Part shown: in pieces, positions 7,971-15,264 of the stretch
Position numbering within the stretch: position 1 is the stretch's first letter
Layout of the letters: the number at the start of each line of letters is the position of its first letter
Source of the DNA: Streptomyces albidus (ex Kaewkla and Franco 2022)
GTDB lineage: Bacteria > Actinomycetota > Actinomycetes > Streptomycetales > Streptomycetaceae
Length of the DNA: 36,746 bases
Direction of reading: 5' to 3'
NCBI RefSeq assembly: GCF_013870515.1
Contig: NZ_JACBXA010000035.1
Location: 1-36,746 of the forward strand
Notes under the pieces: model-generated
Seen by the model: the letters and a program-made list of their open reading frames with translations, nothing else
Databases searched by the model: none
Told to the model about the DNA's origin: nothing
Program-made: the position numbers and the translations under genes

Positions 7971-9434
7971 ATGACCACATCCGCCTCCGGGCCGATTCCC
8001 GTACCCCTACCCGGCGCCGCGCCCGTACGGACCCGCCGGCCCAGGATCGGTCTGGTCTCCGGCGGACTGGGCGCGTACTGGCCCCAGTTCCCCGACCTGC
8101 TGCCCACGCTGCGCCGTTCCGCGGAGCGGGTCGCGCAGCGGATGGGCCAGTTCGACGCCGAGGTCGTCGACGTCGGGTTCATCTCCGACGCCCAGGAGGG
8201 CGCGCAGGCGGCGGAGAAGCTGCGTGCCGCCGACTGCGACCTGATCGTCGGCTTCCTCACCACCTACATGACCGCGACGATGCTCGTACCCGTCGCGCGC
8301 CGCAGCGGTGCGCCCGTGCTGCTGATCAATCTCCAGCCGACCGAGTCGATGGACCACGCCACCTTCGACACCGGGCAGTGGCTGGCCTACTGCGGGGCCT
8401 GCCCGCTGCCCGAGATGGCCAACGCCTTCGAGCGCGTCGGTGTCGAATTCCGTTCCGTCTCCGGGTACTTGGAGGACGAGCGCGCCTGGCGGCGCATCGG
8501 CCGCTGGATACGAGCCGCAGGCCTGCGGGCGTCGCTGAGCTCGTCACGCCACGGCGTGATGGGGCACCTCTATCCCGGGATGTACGACGTCTCCACCGAC
8601 CTGACGATGGTGCCGGCCACCTTCGGCGGGCACGTCGAGGTGCTGGAGTTCGACGATCTGCGGGTCCGCGTCGAGGAGGTGACGGACAAGGAGACCGCGG
8701 CCAGGGTCGCCGAGACCAGGGAGGTCTTCACACTCGACGACTCCGTCGACGAGGACGACCTCGCCTGGGCGGCGCGTGTGTCCGCGGGACTCGACCGGCT
8801 CGTCGACGACTTCGCCCTCGACTCCCTGGCCTACTTCCACCGCGGCCTGAACGGTGAGGTGCACGAACGGCTCGGAGCGGGGATGATCCTGGGCGCCTCC
8901 CTGCTGACCGCCCGCGGCATCCCCGCGGCGGGCGAGTACGAACTGCGCACCTCCCTGGCCATGCTGATCTGCGAACGGCTGGGCGGCGGAGGCTCCTTCA
9001 CCGAGTTCCAGGCGCTCGACTTCCGTCGCGGCGCGGTCGAGATGGGGCACGACGGCCCGGCCCACCTCGCGCTCGGCGGGCGCCGCCCGCTGCTGCGGGG
9101 CCTGGGCGTCTACCACGGCAAGCGCGGCTGGGGCGTCTCCGTCGAGTGCACCGCGCGGCACGGTCCCGTGACCCTCGTCGGCGTCGGGCAGACCCGCGAC
9201 GGCCGCTACCGGCTGGTGGCCGCCGAAGGCGAAGCCGTCGACGGACCGCTGCTGGCGATCGGGAACACCACCTCCCGCATCGACTTCCACACCGATCCCG
9301 GCGAGTGGACCGACGCGTGGAGCGCGAGCGGCGTCGGTCACCACTGGGCCCTGGCCACCGGCGAGTTGCTGCCCGATCTGCGTGCGCTGGCCGATCTCAG
9401 CGGGGTGGAACTGACCGAGGTACGCGCCGGATGA
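7971..9434 (+). CDS. L-fucose/L-arabinose isomerase family protein
   Basis: This 487-residue protein resembles the AraA/FucI superfamily, metal-dependent aldose-ketose isomerases. The N-terminal Rossmann-like part (about 25-200) includes IGLVSGGLGAYWPQF and DLIVGFLTTYMT. The C-terminal part has AGEYELRTSLAM (Glu322), FTEFQALDF (Glu345) and MGHDGPAH (His360), which resemble the metal-binding Glu/Glu/His set of AraA. A GAGGAG element precedes the ATG. Its stop overlaps the ATG of the first LacI gene. Because true rhamnose isomerase is already present, this enzyme probably acts on another deoxy- or pentose sugar, or on a derivative. The substrate is unknown. Confidence 0.8.
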   Translation: MTTSASGPIPVPLPGAAPVRTRRPRIGLVSGGLGAYWPQFPDLLPTLRRSAERVAQRMGQFDAEVVDVGFISDAQEGAQAAEKLRAADCDLIVGFLTTYMTATMLVPVARRSGAPVLLINLQPTESMDHATFDTGQWLAYCGACPLPEMANAFERVGVEFRSVSGYLEDERAWRRIGRWIRAAGLRASLSSSRHGVMGHLYPGMYDVSTDLTMVPATFGGHVEVLEFDDLRVRVEEVTDKETAARVAETREVFTLDDSVDEDDLAWAARVSAGLDRLVDDFALDSLAYFHRGLNGEVHERLGAGMILGASLLTARGIPAAGEYELRTSLAMLICERLGGGGSFTEFQALDFRRGAVEMGHDGPAHLALGGRRPLLRGLGVYHGKRGWGVSVECTARHGPVTLVGVGQTRDGRYRLVAAEGEAVDGPLLAIGNTTSRIDFHTDPGEWTDAWSASGVGHHWALATGELLPDLRALADLSGVELTEVRAG

Positions 9435-10456
9435 GGAGCCGTCAGGCCGACATCAAGGACGTGGCGCGTGCGGCGGGCGTCTCCGTGGGCACGGTCTCCA
9501 ACGTCATCAACCGTCCGGAGACGGTCTCCGAGGGGACGCGTACCCGGGTGCAGTCCACCATCGAGCAACTGGGTTATGTGCGGAGTGAGTCGGCGCGTCA
9601 GTTGCGTGCTGGGCGGAGTCGGATCATTGCGTTGCTGGTGCTGGACATGGCGAATCCGTTCTTCGTGGACGTGGCGGGTGGTGCGGAGCGTGCTGCGCGG
9701 GAGGCGGGGTTGGGGGTGATGTTGTGCAACAGCGCTCAGAGTGTTTCGGAGGAGGCGGAGTATCTGTCGTTGTTCGCGGAGCAGCGTGTGCGGGGTGTTC
9801 TGGTGACTCCTGCGGACACCAGCGGTGCCAATCTCGTCGGCTTCCAGCGGCACGGCATCCCCTTCGTCTTCGTGGACCGGTTCGAGGGCGACAACGAGCG
9901 CTGCTCCGTGTCCGTCGACGACGTGGCGGGCGGCGAGTTGGCGGTGGCGCACCTGCTCGGCCAGGGGCACCGCGACATCGCCTACGTCAGCGGGTCCATG
10001 CAGCTCACCCAGTGCCGCGACCGTTATGCCGGGGCGATGAACGCGCTGCGTGCCGCACCGGGCTCCGCGACTCTGCGTCAGGTGGAGTGCGATCGGTTGG
10101 ATGTGGCTGCGGGGAGGGATGCGGGGGCGCGGTTGTTGGGGATGTCTCCGCGTCCTTCGGGTGTGTTCTGTGCGAATGATCTGTTGGCGTTGGGGGTGTT
10201 GCAGGCGTTGTACGGGGCGGGGGTGGCGGTGCCGGATGAGGTGGCGTTGGTGGGTTATGACGACATCGAGTTCGCGGCTGCTGCTGCGGTGCCGTTGACG
10301 TCGGTGCGTCAGCCTGCTTTCCGTATGGGGCGTGCCGCTGCGGATCTGCTGATCGAGGAGACGGGTGAGGGGGCGGCCGGTCACGAGCACCAGCGGATCG
10401 TGCTCCAGCCCGAACTCGTCGTCCGCGGATCCAGTCTTCGCAGTTCCCGGCGGTGA
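9431..10456 (+). CDS. LacI-family transcriptional repressor A
   Basis: This 341-residue LacI/GalR regulator has an N-terminal helix-turn-helix (IKDVARAAGVSVGTVSNVIN, 8-27), a hinge, and a sugar-binding core of two subdomains. The ATG overlaps the stop of the isomerase-like gene (ATGA). A second LacI gene follows after 20 nt. Residues about 8-143 and 215-331 are identical to repressor B, while 144-214 differ. Third codon positions drop from near-all G/C to many T/G (TTG, GTT, CGT) within parts of the shared blocks. The sensed sugar is probably rhamnose or a catabolite. The likely targets are the two operators in 2500-2652, which would include its own operon. Confidence 0.92.
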   Translation: MRSRQADIKDVARAAGVSVGTVSNVINRPETVSEGTRTRVQSTIEQLGYVRSESARQLRAGRSRIIALLVLDMANPFFVDVAGGAERAAREAGLGVMLCNSAQSVSEEAEYLSLFAEQRVRGVLVTPADTSGANLVGFQRHGIPFVFVDRFEGDNERCSVSVDDVAGGELAVAHLLGQGHRDIAYVSGSMQLTQCRDRYAGAMNALRAAPGSATLRQVECDRLDVAAGRDAGARLLGMSPRPSGVFCANDLLALGVLQALYGAGVAVPDEVALVGYDDIEFAAAAAVPLTSVRQPAFRMGRAAADLLIEETGEGAAGHEHQRIVLQPELVVRGSSLRSSRR

Positions 10457-11473
10457 CAGCTGCGTAGCATGCCCTCGTGGCAGGCATGGTGGGCATCAAG
10501 GACGTGGCGCGTGCGGCGGGAGTCTCCGTGGGCACGGTCTCCAACGTCATCAACAGACCGGAGACGGTCTCCGAGGGGACGCGTACCCGCGTGCAGTCCA
10601 CCATCGAGCAACTGGGTTATGTGCGGAGTGAGTCGGCGCGTCAGTTGCGTGCTGGGCGGAGCCGGATCATCGCGTTGCTGGTGCTGGACATGGCGAATCC
10701 GTTCTTCGTGGATGTGGCGGGTGGTGCGGAGCGTGCTGCGCGGGAGGCGGGGTTGGGGGTGATGTTGTGCAACAGCGCTCAGAGTGTGTCGGAGGAGGCG
10801 GAGTATCTGTCGTTGTTCGCGGAGCAGCGTGTGCGGGGTGTTCTGGTGACTCCTGCGGACACCAGCGGCGCCAATCTCGTCGGCTTCCAGCGGCACGGCA
10901 TCCCGTACGTGTCCGTCGACCGGGTGCTGCCCAGCGCGGAGGGATGCTCCGTCTCCGTGGACGACGTCGCCGGCGGGGCCCTCGCGGCCCGGCACCTGCT
11001 GGAGTGCGGCCACGAGAACATCGTCTACGTCAGCGGGTCCATGCAGCTCACCCAGTGCCAGGACCGGTACGCGGGCGTCGTGCACGCGCTTCGTGAGGCG
11101 GGGCTGCGCGAGGAGGACGCACTGCGTCAGGTGGAGTGTGATCGGTTGGATGTGGCTGCGGGGAGGGATGCGGGGGCGCGGTTGTTGGGGATGTCTCCGC
11201 GTCCTTCGGGTGTGTTCTGTGCGAATGATCTGTTGGCGTTGGGGGTGTTGCAGGCGTTGTACGGGGCGGGGGTGGCGGTGCCTGATGAGGTGGCGTTGGT
11301 GGGTTATGACGACATCGAGTTCGCGGCTGCTGCTGCGGTGCCGTTGACGTCGGTGCGTCAGCCGGCTTTCCGTATGGGGCGTGCTGCTGCGGATCTGCTG
11401 ATCGAGGAGACGGGTGAGGGGGCGGCCGGTCACGAGCACCAGCGGATCGTGCTCCAGCCCGAACTCGTCGTCC
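9451..11473 (+). repeat. Tandem near-identical blocks shared by the two LacI genes
   Basis: Block 1 covers 9451-9860 and 10494-10903 (offset 1043), with about nine mismatches counted by eye in 410 nt. Block 2 covers about 10073-10424 and 11122-11473 (offset 1049), with about four mismatches in 352 nt. Between them the copies diverge strongly and differ by 6 nt in length. The pattern indicates duplication followed by gene conversion, or shuffling of a central module. Confidence 0.9.
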
Positions 11474-11502
11474 GCCGCTCGACGATGTCGCTCAGGAGCT
11501 GA
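10477..11502 (+). CDS. LacI-family transcriptional repressor B
   Basis: This 341-residue paralogue of repressor A has the same helix-turn-helix including the recognition segment VGTVSNV, so both should read the same operators and could form mixed dimers. The differing centre (about 144-216) carries PYVSVDRVLPSAEGC and HLLECGHENIVYV where A has PFVFVDRFEGDNERC and HLLGQGHRDIAYV. This region lies in the effector-binding core. The GTG at 10477 is the upstream start; an ATG at 10486 is an alternative that would remove three residues. A terminator-like repeat lies 28 nt beyond the stop, marking the end of the operon. Confidence 0.9.
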   Translation: MAGMVGIKDVARAAGVSVGTVSNVINRPETVSEGTRTRVQSTIEQLGYVRSESARQLRAGRSRIIALLVLDMANPFFVDVAGGAERAAREAGLGVMLCNSAQSVSEEAEYLSLFAEQRVRGVLVTPADTSGANLVGFQRHGIPYVSVDRVLPSAEGCSVSVDDVAGGALAARHLLECGHENIVYVSGSMQLTQCQDRYAGVVHALREAGLREEDALRQVECDRLDVAAGRDAGARLLGMSPRPSGVFCANDLLALGVLQALYGAGVAVPDEVALVGYDDIEFAAAAAVPLTSVRQPAFRMGRAAADLLIEETGEGAAGHEHQRIVLQPELVVRRSTMSLRS

Positions 11503-11530
11503 CCGTACGGGCGCCAGTCGGCCCGCATGC

Positions 11531-11570
11531 GACGGCGCCGCCCGCCGGGGGGACCCGGGGGACGGCGCCG
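11531..11570. terminator. Probable bidirectional terminator hairpin
   Basis: GACGGCGCCG occurs at 11531-11540 and again at 11561-11570. Because CGGCGCCG is self-complementary, the two copies can pair as an 8-bp stem around a 22-nt G/C-rich loop. The element lies between the stop of LacI B (rightward) and the stop of the leftward small ORF, the expected place for a shared terminator. No T-tract is visible, which is usual in streptomycetes. Confidence 0.5.
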
Positions 11571-11583
11571 AAGGGGACGTACG

Positions 11584-11643
11584 TCAGACGAGCCAGCCGA
11601 CATAGTGGACGAGGCAGGCCAGCGCGTTGGTGATGACGTTCAT
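11584..11643 (-). CDS. Candidate 19-residue hydrophobic small protein
   Basis: This leftward frame encodes MNVITNALACLVHYVGWLV and then TGA. Eighteen of nineteen sense codons end in G or C, the pattern of real genes in this genome, and AAGGAG stands 10 nt before the ATG. The peptide is mostly hydrophobic and could be a single-pass membrane peptide or a leader peptide. It begins 123 nt downstream of the flavoprotein stop, in the same direction, and ends close to a hairpin. I do not recognise a family. The function is unknown and the call rests on codon bias and ribosome-binding site alone. Confidence 0.5.
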   Translation of the reverse strand: MNVITNALACLVHYVGWLV

Positions 11644-11766
11644 GTGGTGCGTTCTCCTTGTGATCCTTAATGGGACAACTCACCGGCTCGCAGGGGACTT
11701 TGAGCCGGATGCGCCCGCACGGTCCGCAGACCCGCTTGCGCCCCGTAAGCATCTCGGGGCACACGG

Positions 11767-12936
11767 TCACCGCGTTGCGGAATCCCCTGCGGCCACGCGT
11801 TCGAGCGAACGCCCGCTCCCTTGTTCGCCGTTGGCGGCAGCGTCTCCAACTCCCTTACGGGCATTGGCGATCGGCCCGCCGCCGAGCAGGCGGTGCACGT
11901 CGCGCGCGGCGGCCCGCCCCGCACGGTTCGCGCCGATGGTGCTGGCCGACGGGCCGTAACCGACGAGGTGGATGCGGGAGTCGGCCACCACACGCGTACC
12001 GTCCATGCGTATGCCGCCGCCCGCCTCGCGCAGCCGCAGCGGCGCCAGGTGATCGATGGCCGGCCGGAATCCCGTCGCCCACAGGATCGTGTCGGCCTCC
12101 ATCCGCCAGCCGTCGCCCCACTCGACGCCCTCCGGGACGATCCGCTCGAACATCGCCTGCCGCCTCAGCACACCGCGCTCGCGCGCACGCCGCATCGCCT
12201 CGGTCATCGGCAGCCCCGTCACCGAGACCACGCTGCGCGGCGGCAGCCCGCGCCGCACGCGATCCTCCACGAGCGCGACAGCGGCACGGCCCTGGTCCTC
12301 GGCGAACGGCCCGTCACGGAAGACCGGTTCGCGGCGCGTCACCCATGCCGTCTCTGCCGCGACCTCGGAGACCTCGAGCAGATGCTGTACGGCAGAGGTC
12401 CCGCCGCCCACCACGACCACACGCTTGCCGGTGAAGACGTCGGATTGCGGGCCCGGGTACGAAGCGGTGTGCAACTGCTGCCCGCTGAAGCTCTCCTGTC
12501 CCGGAAAGCGCGGCCAGAAGGGGCGGCCCCACGTGCCCGTCGCATTGATCACGGCACGCGCCGACCACGTCGTCCCGTCCGAGGTCTCCACGCGAACGCG
12601 CCCGTCGCCGTTCTCGCGCACCGCACGCACACGGACGGGACGCCTCACGGCCAGAGCGAAGGTCTCCTCGTACGCGGCGAAGTACTCGCCGATCACCTCC
12701 GAGGACCGCCGCTGCGGGTCCGCCCCGGTCAGCTCCATCCCGGGGAGCGCGTGCATGCCGTGCACCTTGCCGTACGTCAGGGTGGGCCACCGGAACTGCC
12801 ATGCGCCGCCGGGCTGCGGCGCCTCGTCCAGGACGACGAATTCCCGGCCCGGCTCGTAGCCCGTGCGCCGCAGGTGAAAGGCGCTCGACAGGCCCGCCTG
12901 TCCGGCGCCGACAACCACCACCGCCACCTCGTTCAT
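11767..12936 (-). CDS. FAD/NAD(P)-dependent flavoprotein oxidoreductase (CzcO/flavin monooxygenase-like)
   Basis: This 389-residue cytoplasmic flavoprotein has an FAD-binding Rossmann motif near the N-terminus (VVVGAGQAGLSSAFHL), a second dinucleotide motif VVVVGGGTSAVQ in the middle for NAD(P)H, and the late ATGFRPAIDHL motif of this superfamily. The match is to small flavin monooxygenase or thioredoxin-reductase-like enzymes; the substrate cannot be told. The ATG at 12936 follows a weak AAGG. The normal fold seems to end at RAAARDVHRLL; the last 38 or so residues have poor G/C third-position bias and look like read-through into former non-coding DNA. The gene is divergent from the YjbQ gene, 60 nt apart. 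Confidence 0.85.
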   Translation of the reverse strand: MNEVAVVVVGAGQAGLSSAFHLRRTGYEPGREFVVLDEAPQPGGAWQFRWPTLTYGKVHGMHALPGMELTGADPQRRSSEVIGEYFAAYEETFALAVRRPVRVRAVRENGDGRVRVETSDGTTWSARAVINATGTWGRPFWPRFPGQESFSGQQLHTASYPGPQSDVFTGKRVVVVGGGTSAVQHLLEVSEVAAETAWVTRREPVFRDGPFAEDQGRAAVALVEDRVRRGLPPRSVVSVTGLPMTEAMRRARERGVLRRQAMFERIVPEGVEWGDGWRMEADTILWATGFRPAIDHLAPLRLREAGGGIRMDGTRVVADSRIHLVGYGPSASTIGANRAGRAAARDVHRLLGGGPIANARKGVGDAAANGEQGSGRSLERVAAGDSATR

Positions 12937-12996
12937 ACCCTTGCGAACCACGGGGCGGCCTCGAACCTTCCCGTCCCCGCCGTGGAGGATGAAGGC

Positions 12997-13419
12997 ATGA
13001 CCAACGCGCTGCGGACCCACGTACTGCACATCACCACCGGCTCCAGCGAGACCGTCGCGGACATCACCCAGGACTGCGAGTCCTTCCTCGGTGACGTCGC
13101 GGAAGGCCGGGACGGGCTGCTGAACATCTTCGTGCCCCACGCCACCGCGGGCATCGCCGTCCTGGAGACGGGAGCGGGCAGCGACGACGACCTTCTCGCC
13201 GCTCTCAAGGACCTGCTGCCCGCCGACGACCGCTGGCGGCACCGGCACGGCAGCCCCGGTCACGGCCGGGACCACGTCCTCCCCGCGCTCGTGCCGCCGC
13301 ACGCCACGCTGCCCGTGATCGGCGGCAGGCTGGAACTGGGCACGTGGCAGTCCGTCTGCCTGGTCGACACCAACCGCGACAACCCGCACCGCGGCGTGCG
13401 GCTGAGCTTCCTGGGCTGA
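12997..13419 (+). CDS. YjbQ / UPF0047 family protein
   Basis: This 140-residue protein belongs to the YjbQ family, members of which have been annotated as secondary thiamine-phosphate synthase because they can complement that defect; the real role is unsettled. The signature VPHATAGIAVLE (about 46-57) and the C-terminal LGTWQSVCLVDTN with trailing RGVRLSFLG are present, and length is normal. The ATG at 12997 follows GGAGG at 12984-12988. It stands alone between a divergent flavoprotein gene and a convergent IclR gene, whose stop is 22 nt away, with no obvious terminator. Confidence 0.88.
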   Translation: MTNALRTHVLHITTGSSETVADITQDCESFLGDVAEGRDGLLNIFVPHATAGIAVLETGAGSDDDLLAALKDLLPADDRWRHRHGSPGHGRDHVLPALVPPHATLPVIGGRLELGTWQSVCLVDTNRDNPHRGVRLSFLG

Positions 13420-13441
13420 CGCCCCGGCCGCCTGGTCGCGC

Positions 13442-14200
13442 TCAGAGGTTGGCGCCGATGCGGCGCGCGGCGTCGACCGCGAGAAGGCCCAGTTCACGGG
13501 CCCGGTCCGCGTCGTAGCGCTGGATGGGGGCGGAGACGGCGATCGCGCCGAGGGGCCGCCCCTGGGGACCCGTCAGGGCCGCTCCGACAGCGCCGACCCC
13601 CGGGCGCCAGGCACGGTCGTTCGTCGCGTATCCGCGTGCCCGGACGGTGCGCAGGTCCTCCATGACGGCGTCCCGGTCCGCGGGGGTGGTCTCGGAGAAG
13701 CGCTCCAGCTCCCCGCTCAGCAGGCGTTCCACCTCGGCGTCCGGCAGCCGGGCGAGGATCGCGCGGCCGCTGCAGCTGGCGTGCATCGGCACGCGTACGC
13801 CGAGGCGCACCCAGGTGCGCACCGGCTCGTCGCTGTCCAGCCTGTCCACCACGACCAGATCCCGGTCGCCGTCGTAGCTGATCAGGTGGATGGTCTCGTG
13901 GGTCTCGTCGCGCAGCTCCTGCATGGTCGACAACGCCGCCTCACGCAGCCCCAGTTCGACCGAGGCGTGAATGCCGACCGACAGCGCCCGGCCGGTCAGC
14001 ACCCACTGCGTCCTGTCCGAACGGGACGAGGTCAGCCAGCCGGCTTCCCGCAGGGTGACCAGACAGCGATGGACGGAACTTTTCGGAGTCCCCGTCGCCC
14101 TCGCGATCGCTGAGACCCCGACCGGTTGCAGCTCCGCAACTGTCTCCAGAACACGCAGAGTTGTGATGACCGTCCGCATGGCGTGACCGCTTGCCGACAT
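13442..14200 (-). CDS. IclR-family transcriptional regulator
   Basis: This 252-residue regulator has an N-terminal winged helix (about 8-75; VSAIARATGTPKSSVHRCLVTL is the helix-turn-helix region) and a C-terminal effector domain (about 85-250) with PMHASCSGRAIL and RARGYATNDRAWRPGVGAVGA, both typical of IclR. The ATG at 14200 is used; an internal ATG at 14179 is possible. It is divergent from the CoA-lyase/TRAP operon, and a perfect palindrome lies in the shared 152-nt region. It is therefore the likely local regulator of that operon, responding to its substrate or a CoA intermediate. Whether it represses or activates cannot be told. Confidence 0.92.
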   Translation of the reverse strand: MSASGHAMRTVITTLRVLETVAELQPVGVSAIARATGTPKSSVHRCLVTLREAGWLTSSRSDRTQWVLTGRALSVGIHASVELGLREAALSTMQELRDETHETIHLISYDGDRDLVVVDRLDSDEPVRTWVRLGVRVPMHASCSGRAILARLPDAEVERLLSGELERFSETTPADRDAVMEDLRTVRARGYATNDRAWRPGVGAVGAALTGPQGRPLGAIAVSAPIQRYDADRARELGLLAVDAARRIGANL

Positions 14201-14252
14201 CGACAGGTGCCCCCTCGCTCCGAACGCTGCGCCGATTGTGCCTGCACACCCC

Positions 14253-14282
14253 TTGACGTACGCCGAGCGCCGTCAGCAGGGT
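14253..14282 (+). promoter_or_regulatory. Candidate promoter of the C5-dicarboxylate operon
   Basis: TTGACG at 14253-14258 is followed after 18 nt by CAGGGT at 14277-14282. Transcription would begin near 14289, with the palindrome at 14310-14330 about 21-41 nt downstream. The -35 is consensus; the -10 is weak, consistent with a regulated promoter. Confidence 0.45.
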
Positions 14283-14309
14283 GTGTGCCACTGTACCGCC
14301 ACGTGGTAC

Positions 14310-14330
14310 GTGTTCCGCCTTGCGGAACAC
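14310..14330. promoter_or_regulatory. Perfect palindrome, likely IclR operator
   Basis: GTGTTCCGC (14310-14318) and GCGGAACAC (14322-14330) are exact reverse complements around CTT. A further half-site CGGAAC lies at 14335-14340 beside the ribosome-binding site. GTTCC/GGAAC palindromes are common for IclR proteins. Position between the divergent IclR gene and the operon makes IclR the natural ligand. Confidence 0.7.
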
Positions 14331-14352
14331 TCCACGGAACAAGGAGCGCTCC

Positions 14353-15264
14353 ATGGACGTCGGACGGGCCTTGCTGTTCGTCCCCGGTGATCGGCCGGAC
14401 CGGATCGCGAAGGCACTGGCCACCTCTGCCGACGCTGTCGCCGTCGACTTCGAGGACGCGGTCGGCGACGCCGAGAAGGCCTCCGCGCGCGCAGCCACCG
14501 CCGACGCGTTCAGTGGGCTCCCGGATGCGCCACGCCCGGCCGTGTACGTCCGCATCAACGATCTGGACACCTCGGAAGCGGAAGAGGATCTGGCCGCGGT
14601 CGCCTCGATGCTCACCGCCACGCGACTGGCCGGACTGATCGTCCCCAAGGCCGAGTCCTCGAAGGAGATCGGCTTGCTCCAGGGCGTCCTCACCACCGCT
14701 GAAAGGGCCGCCCGCATCGAGCCCGGCAGCCTGGCGCTCATCCCGATCATCGAGACCGCCCGCGGTGTGCTCGAAGCCGCCGCCACGGCAGCCGCGTCCC
14801 CGCGCGTCCGGACGCTCCTGTTCGGGACGCTCGACCTCGCCGGGGAACTCGGCGTCGAACCCACAGTGGAGGGGCGCGAGTTGCTGCATGCCCGCTCGCA
14901 GGTCGTGCTGGCGGCTCGGGCCGCCGGACTGGCGGGGCCCCTCGACGGCCCGTATCCCGCGCTTGACGACGAGGCGGGACTGATCCGCTCCAGCACGGCC
15001 GCCCGGGAACTGGGCTATACCGGCCGCGTCGTACTGCACCCGGCACAAGTGGGCCCGGTGCAGCGGCTGTTCGCACCGACGGACAGCGAACTCGTCCGTG
15101 CGCGGGAAGTGCTCGCCGCCTACGAGGAGGCGCAGAAGCAGGGCGTCGGCGCACTGCGGCTGCCCGACGGGACCTTCGTCGACCGCCCGGTGGTGAACCG
15201 CGCGGCGGCCCTCGTCGAGGAAGCGGCCCTGCACGCCGGCGACCGGGCGGAGGCGGCGCGATGA
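14353..15264 (+). CDS. CitE-like CoA-ester lyase (citramalyl-CoA / malyl-CoA lyase family)
   Basis: This 303-residue TIM-barrel lyase is of the HpcH/HpaI-CitE family, which cleaves 3-hydroxyacyl-CoA esters such as citramalyl-CoA to acetyl-CoA and pyruvate or a keto acid. Visible motifs are LLFVPGDRPDRI at the N-terminus, the acidic DFEDAV (Asp32, Glu34, Asp35), IPIIETARG with the metal-binding Glu, and LFGTLDLAGELG with the metal-binding Asp. The ATG follows AAGGAG at 14341-14346. It is the first gene of a nine-gene operon and overlaps the next by 4 nt. With the CoA-transferase and MaoC hydratase it would form the three-enzyme itaconate route; the exact CoA ester is inferred. Confidence 0.88.
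   Translation: MDVGRALLFVPGDRPDRIAKALATSADAVAVDFEDAVGDAEKASARAATADAFSGLPDAPRPAVYVRINDLDTSEAEEDLAAVASMLTATRLAGLIVPKAESSKEIGLLQGVLTTAERAARIEPGSLALIPIIETARGVLEAAATAAASPRVRTLLFGTLDLAGELGVEPTVEGRELLHARSQVVLAARAAGLAGPLDGPYPALDDEAGLIRSSTAARELGYTGRVVLHPAQVGPVQRLFAPTDSELVRAREVLAAYEEAQKQGVGALRLPDGTFVDRPVVNRAAALVEEAALHAGDRAEAAR

Noticed and set aside
9338..10390. Leftward frames of about 350 codons, one opposite each LacI gene
   Set aside because: They are antisense shadows. Their similarity to each other only reflects the duplicated LacI DNA.
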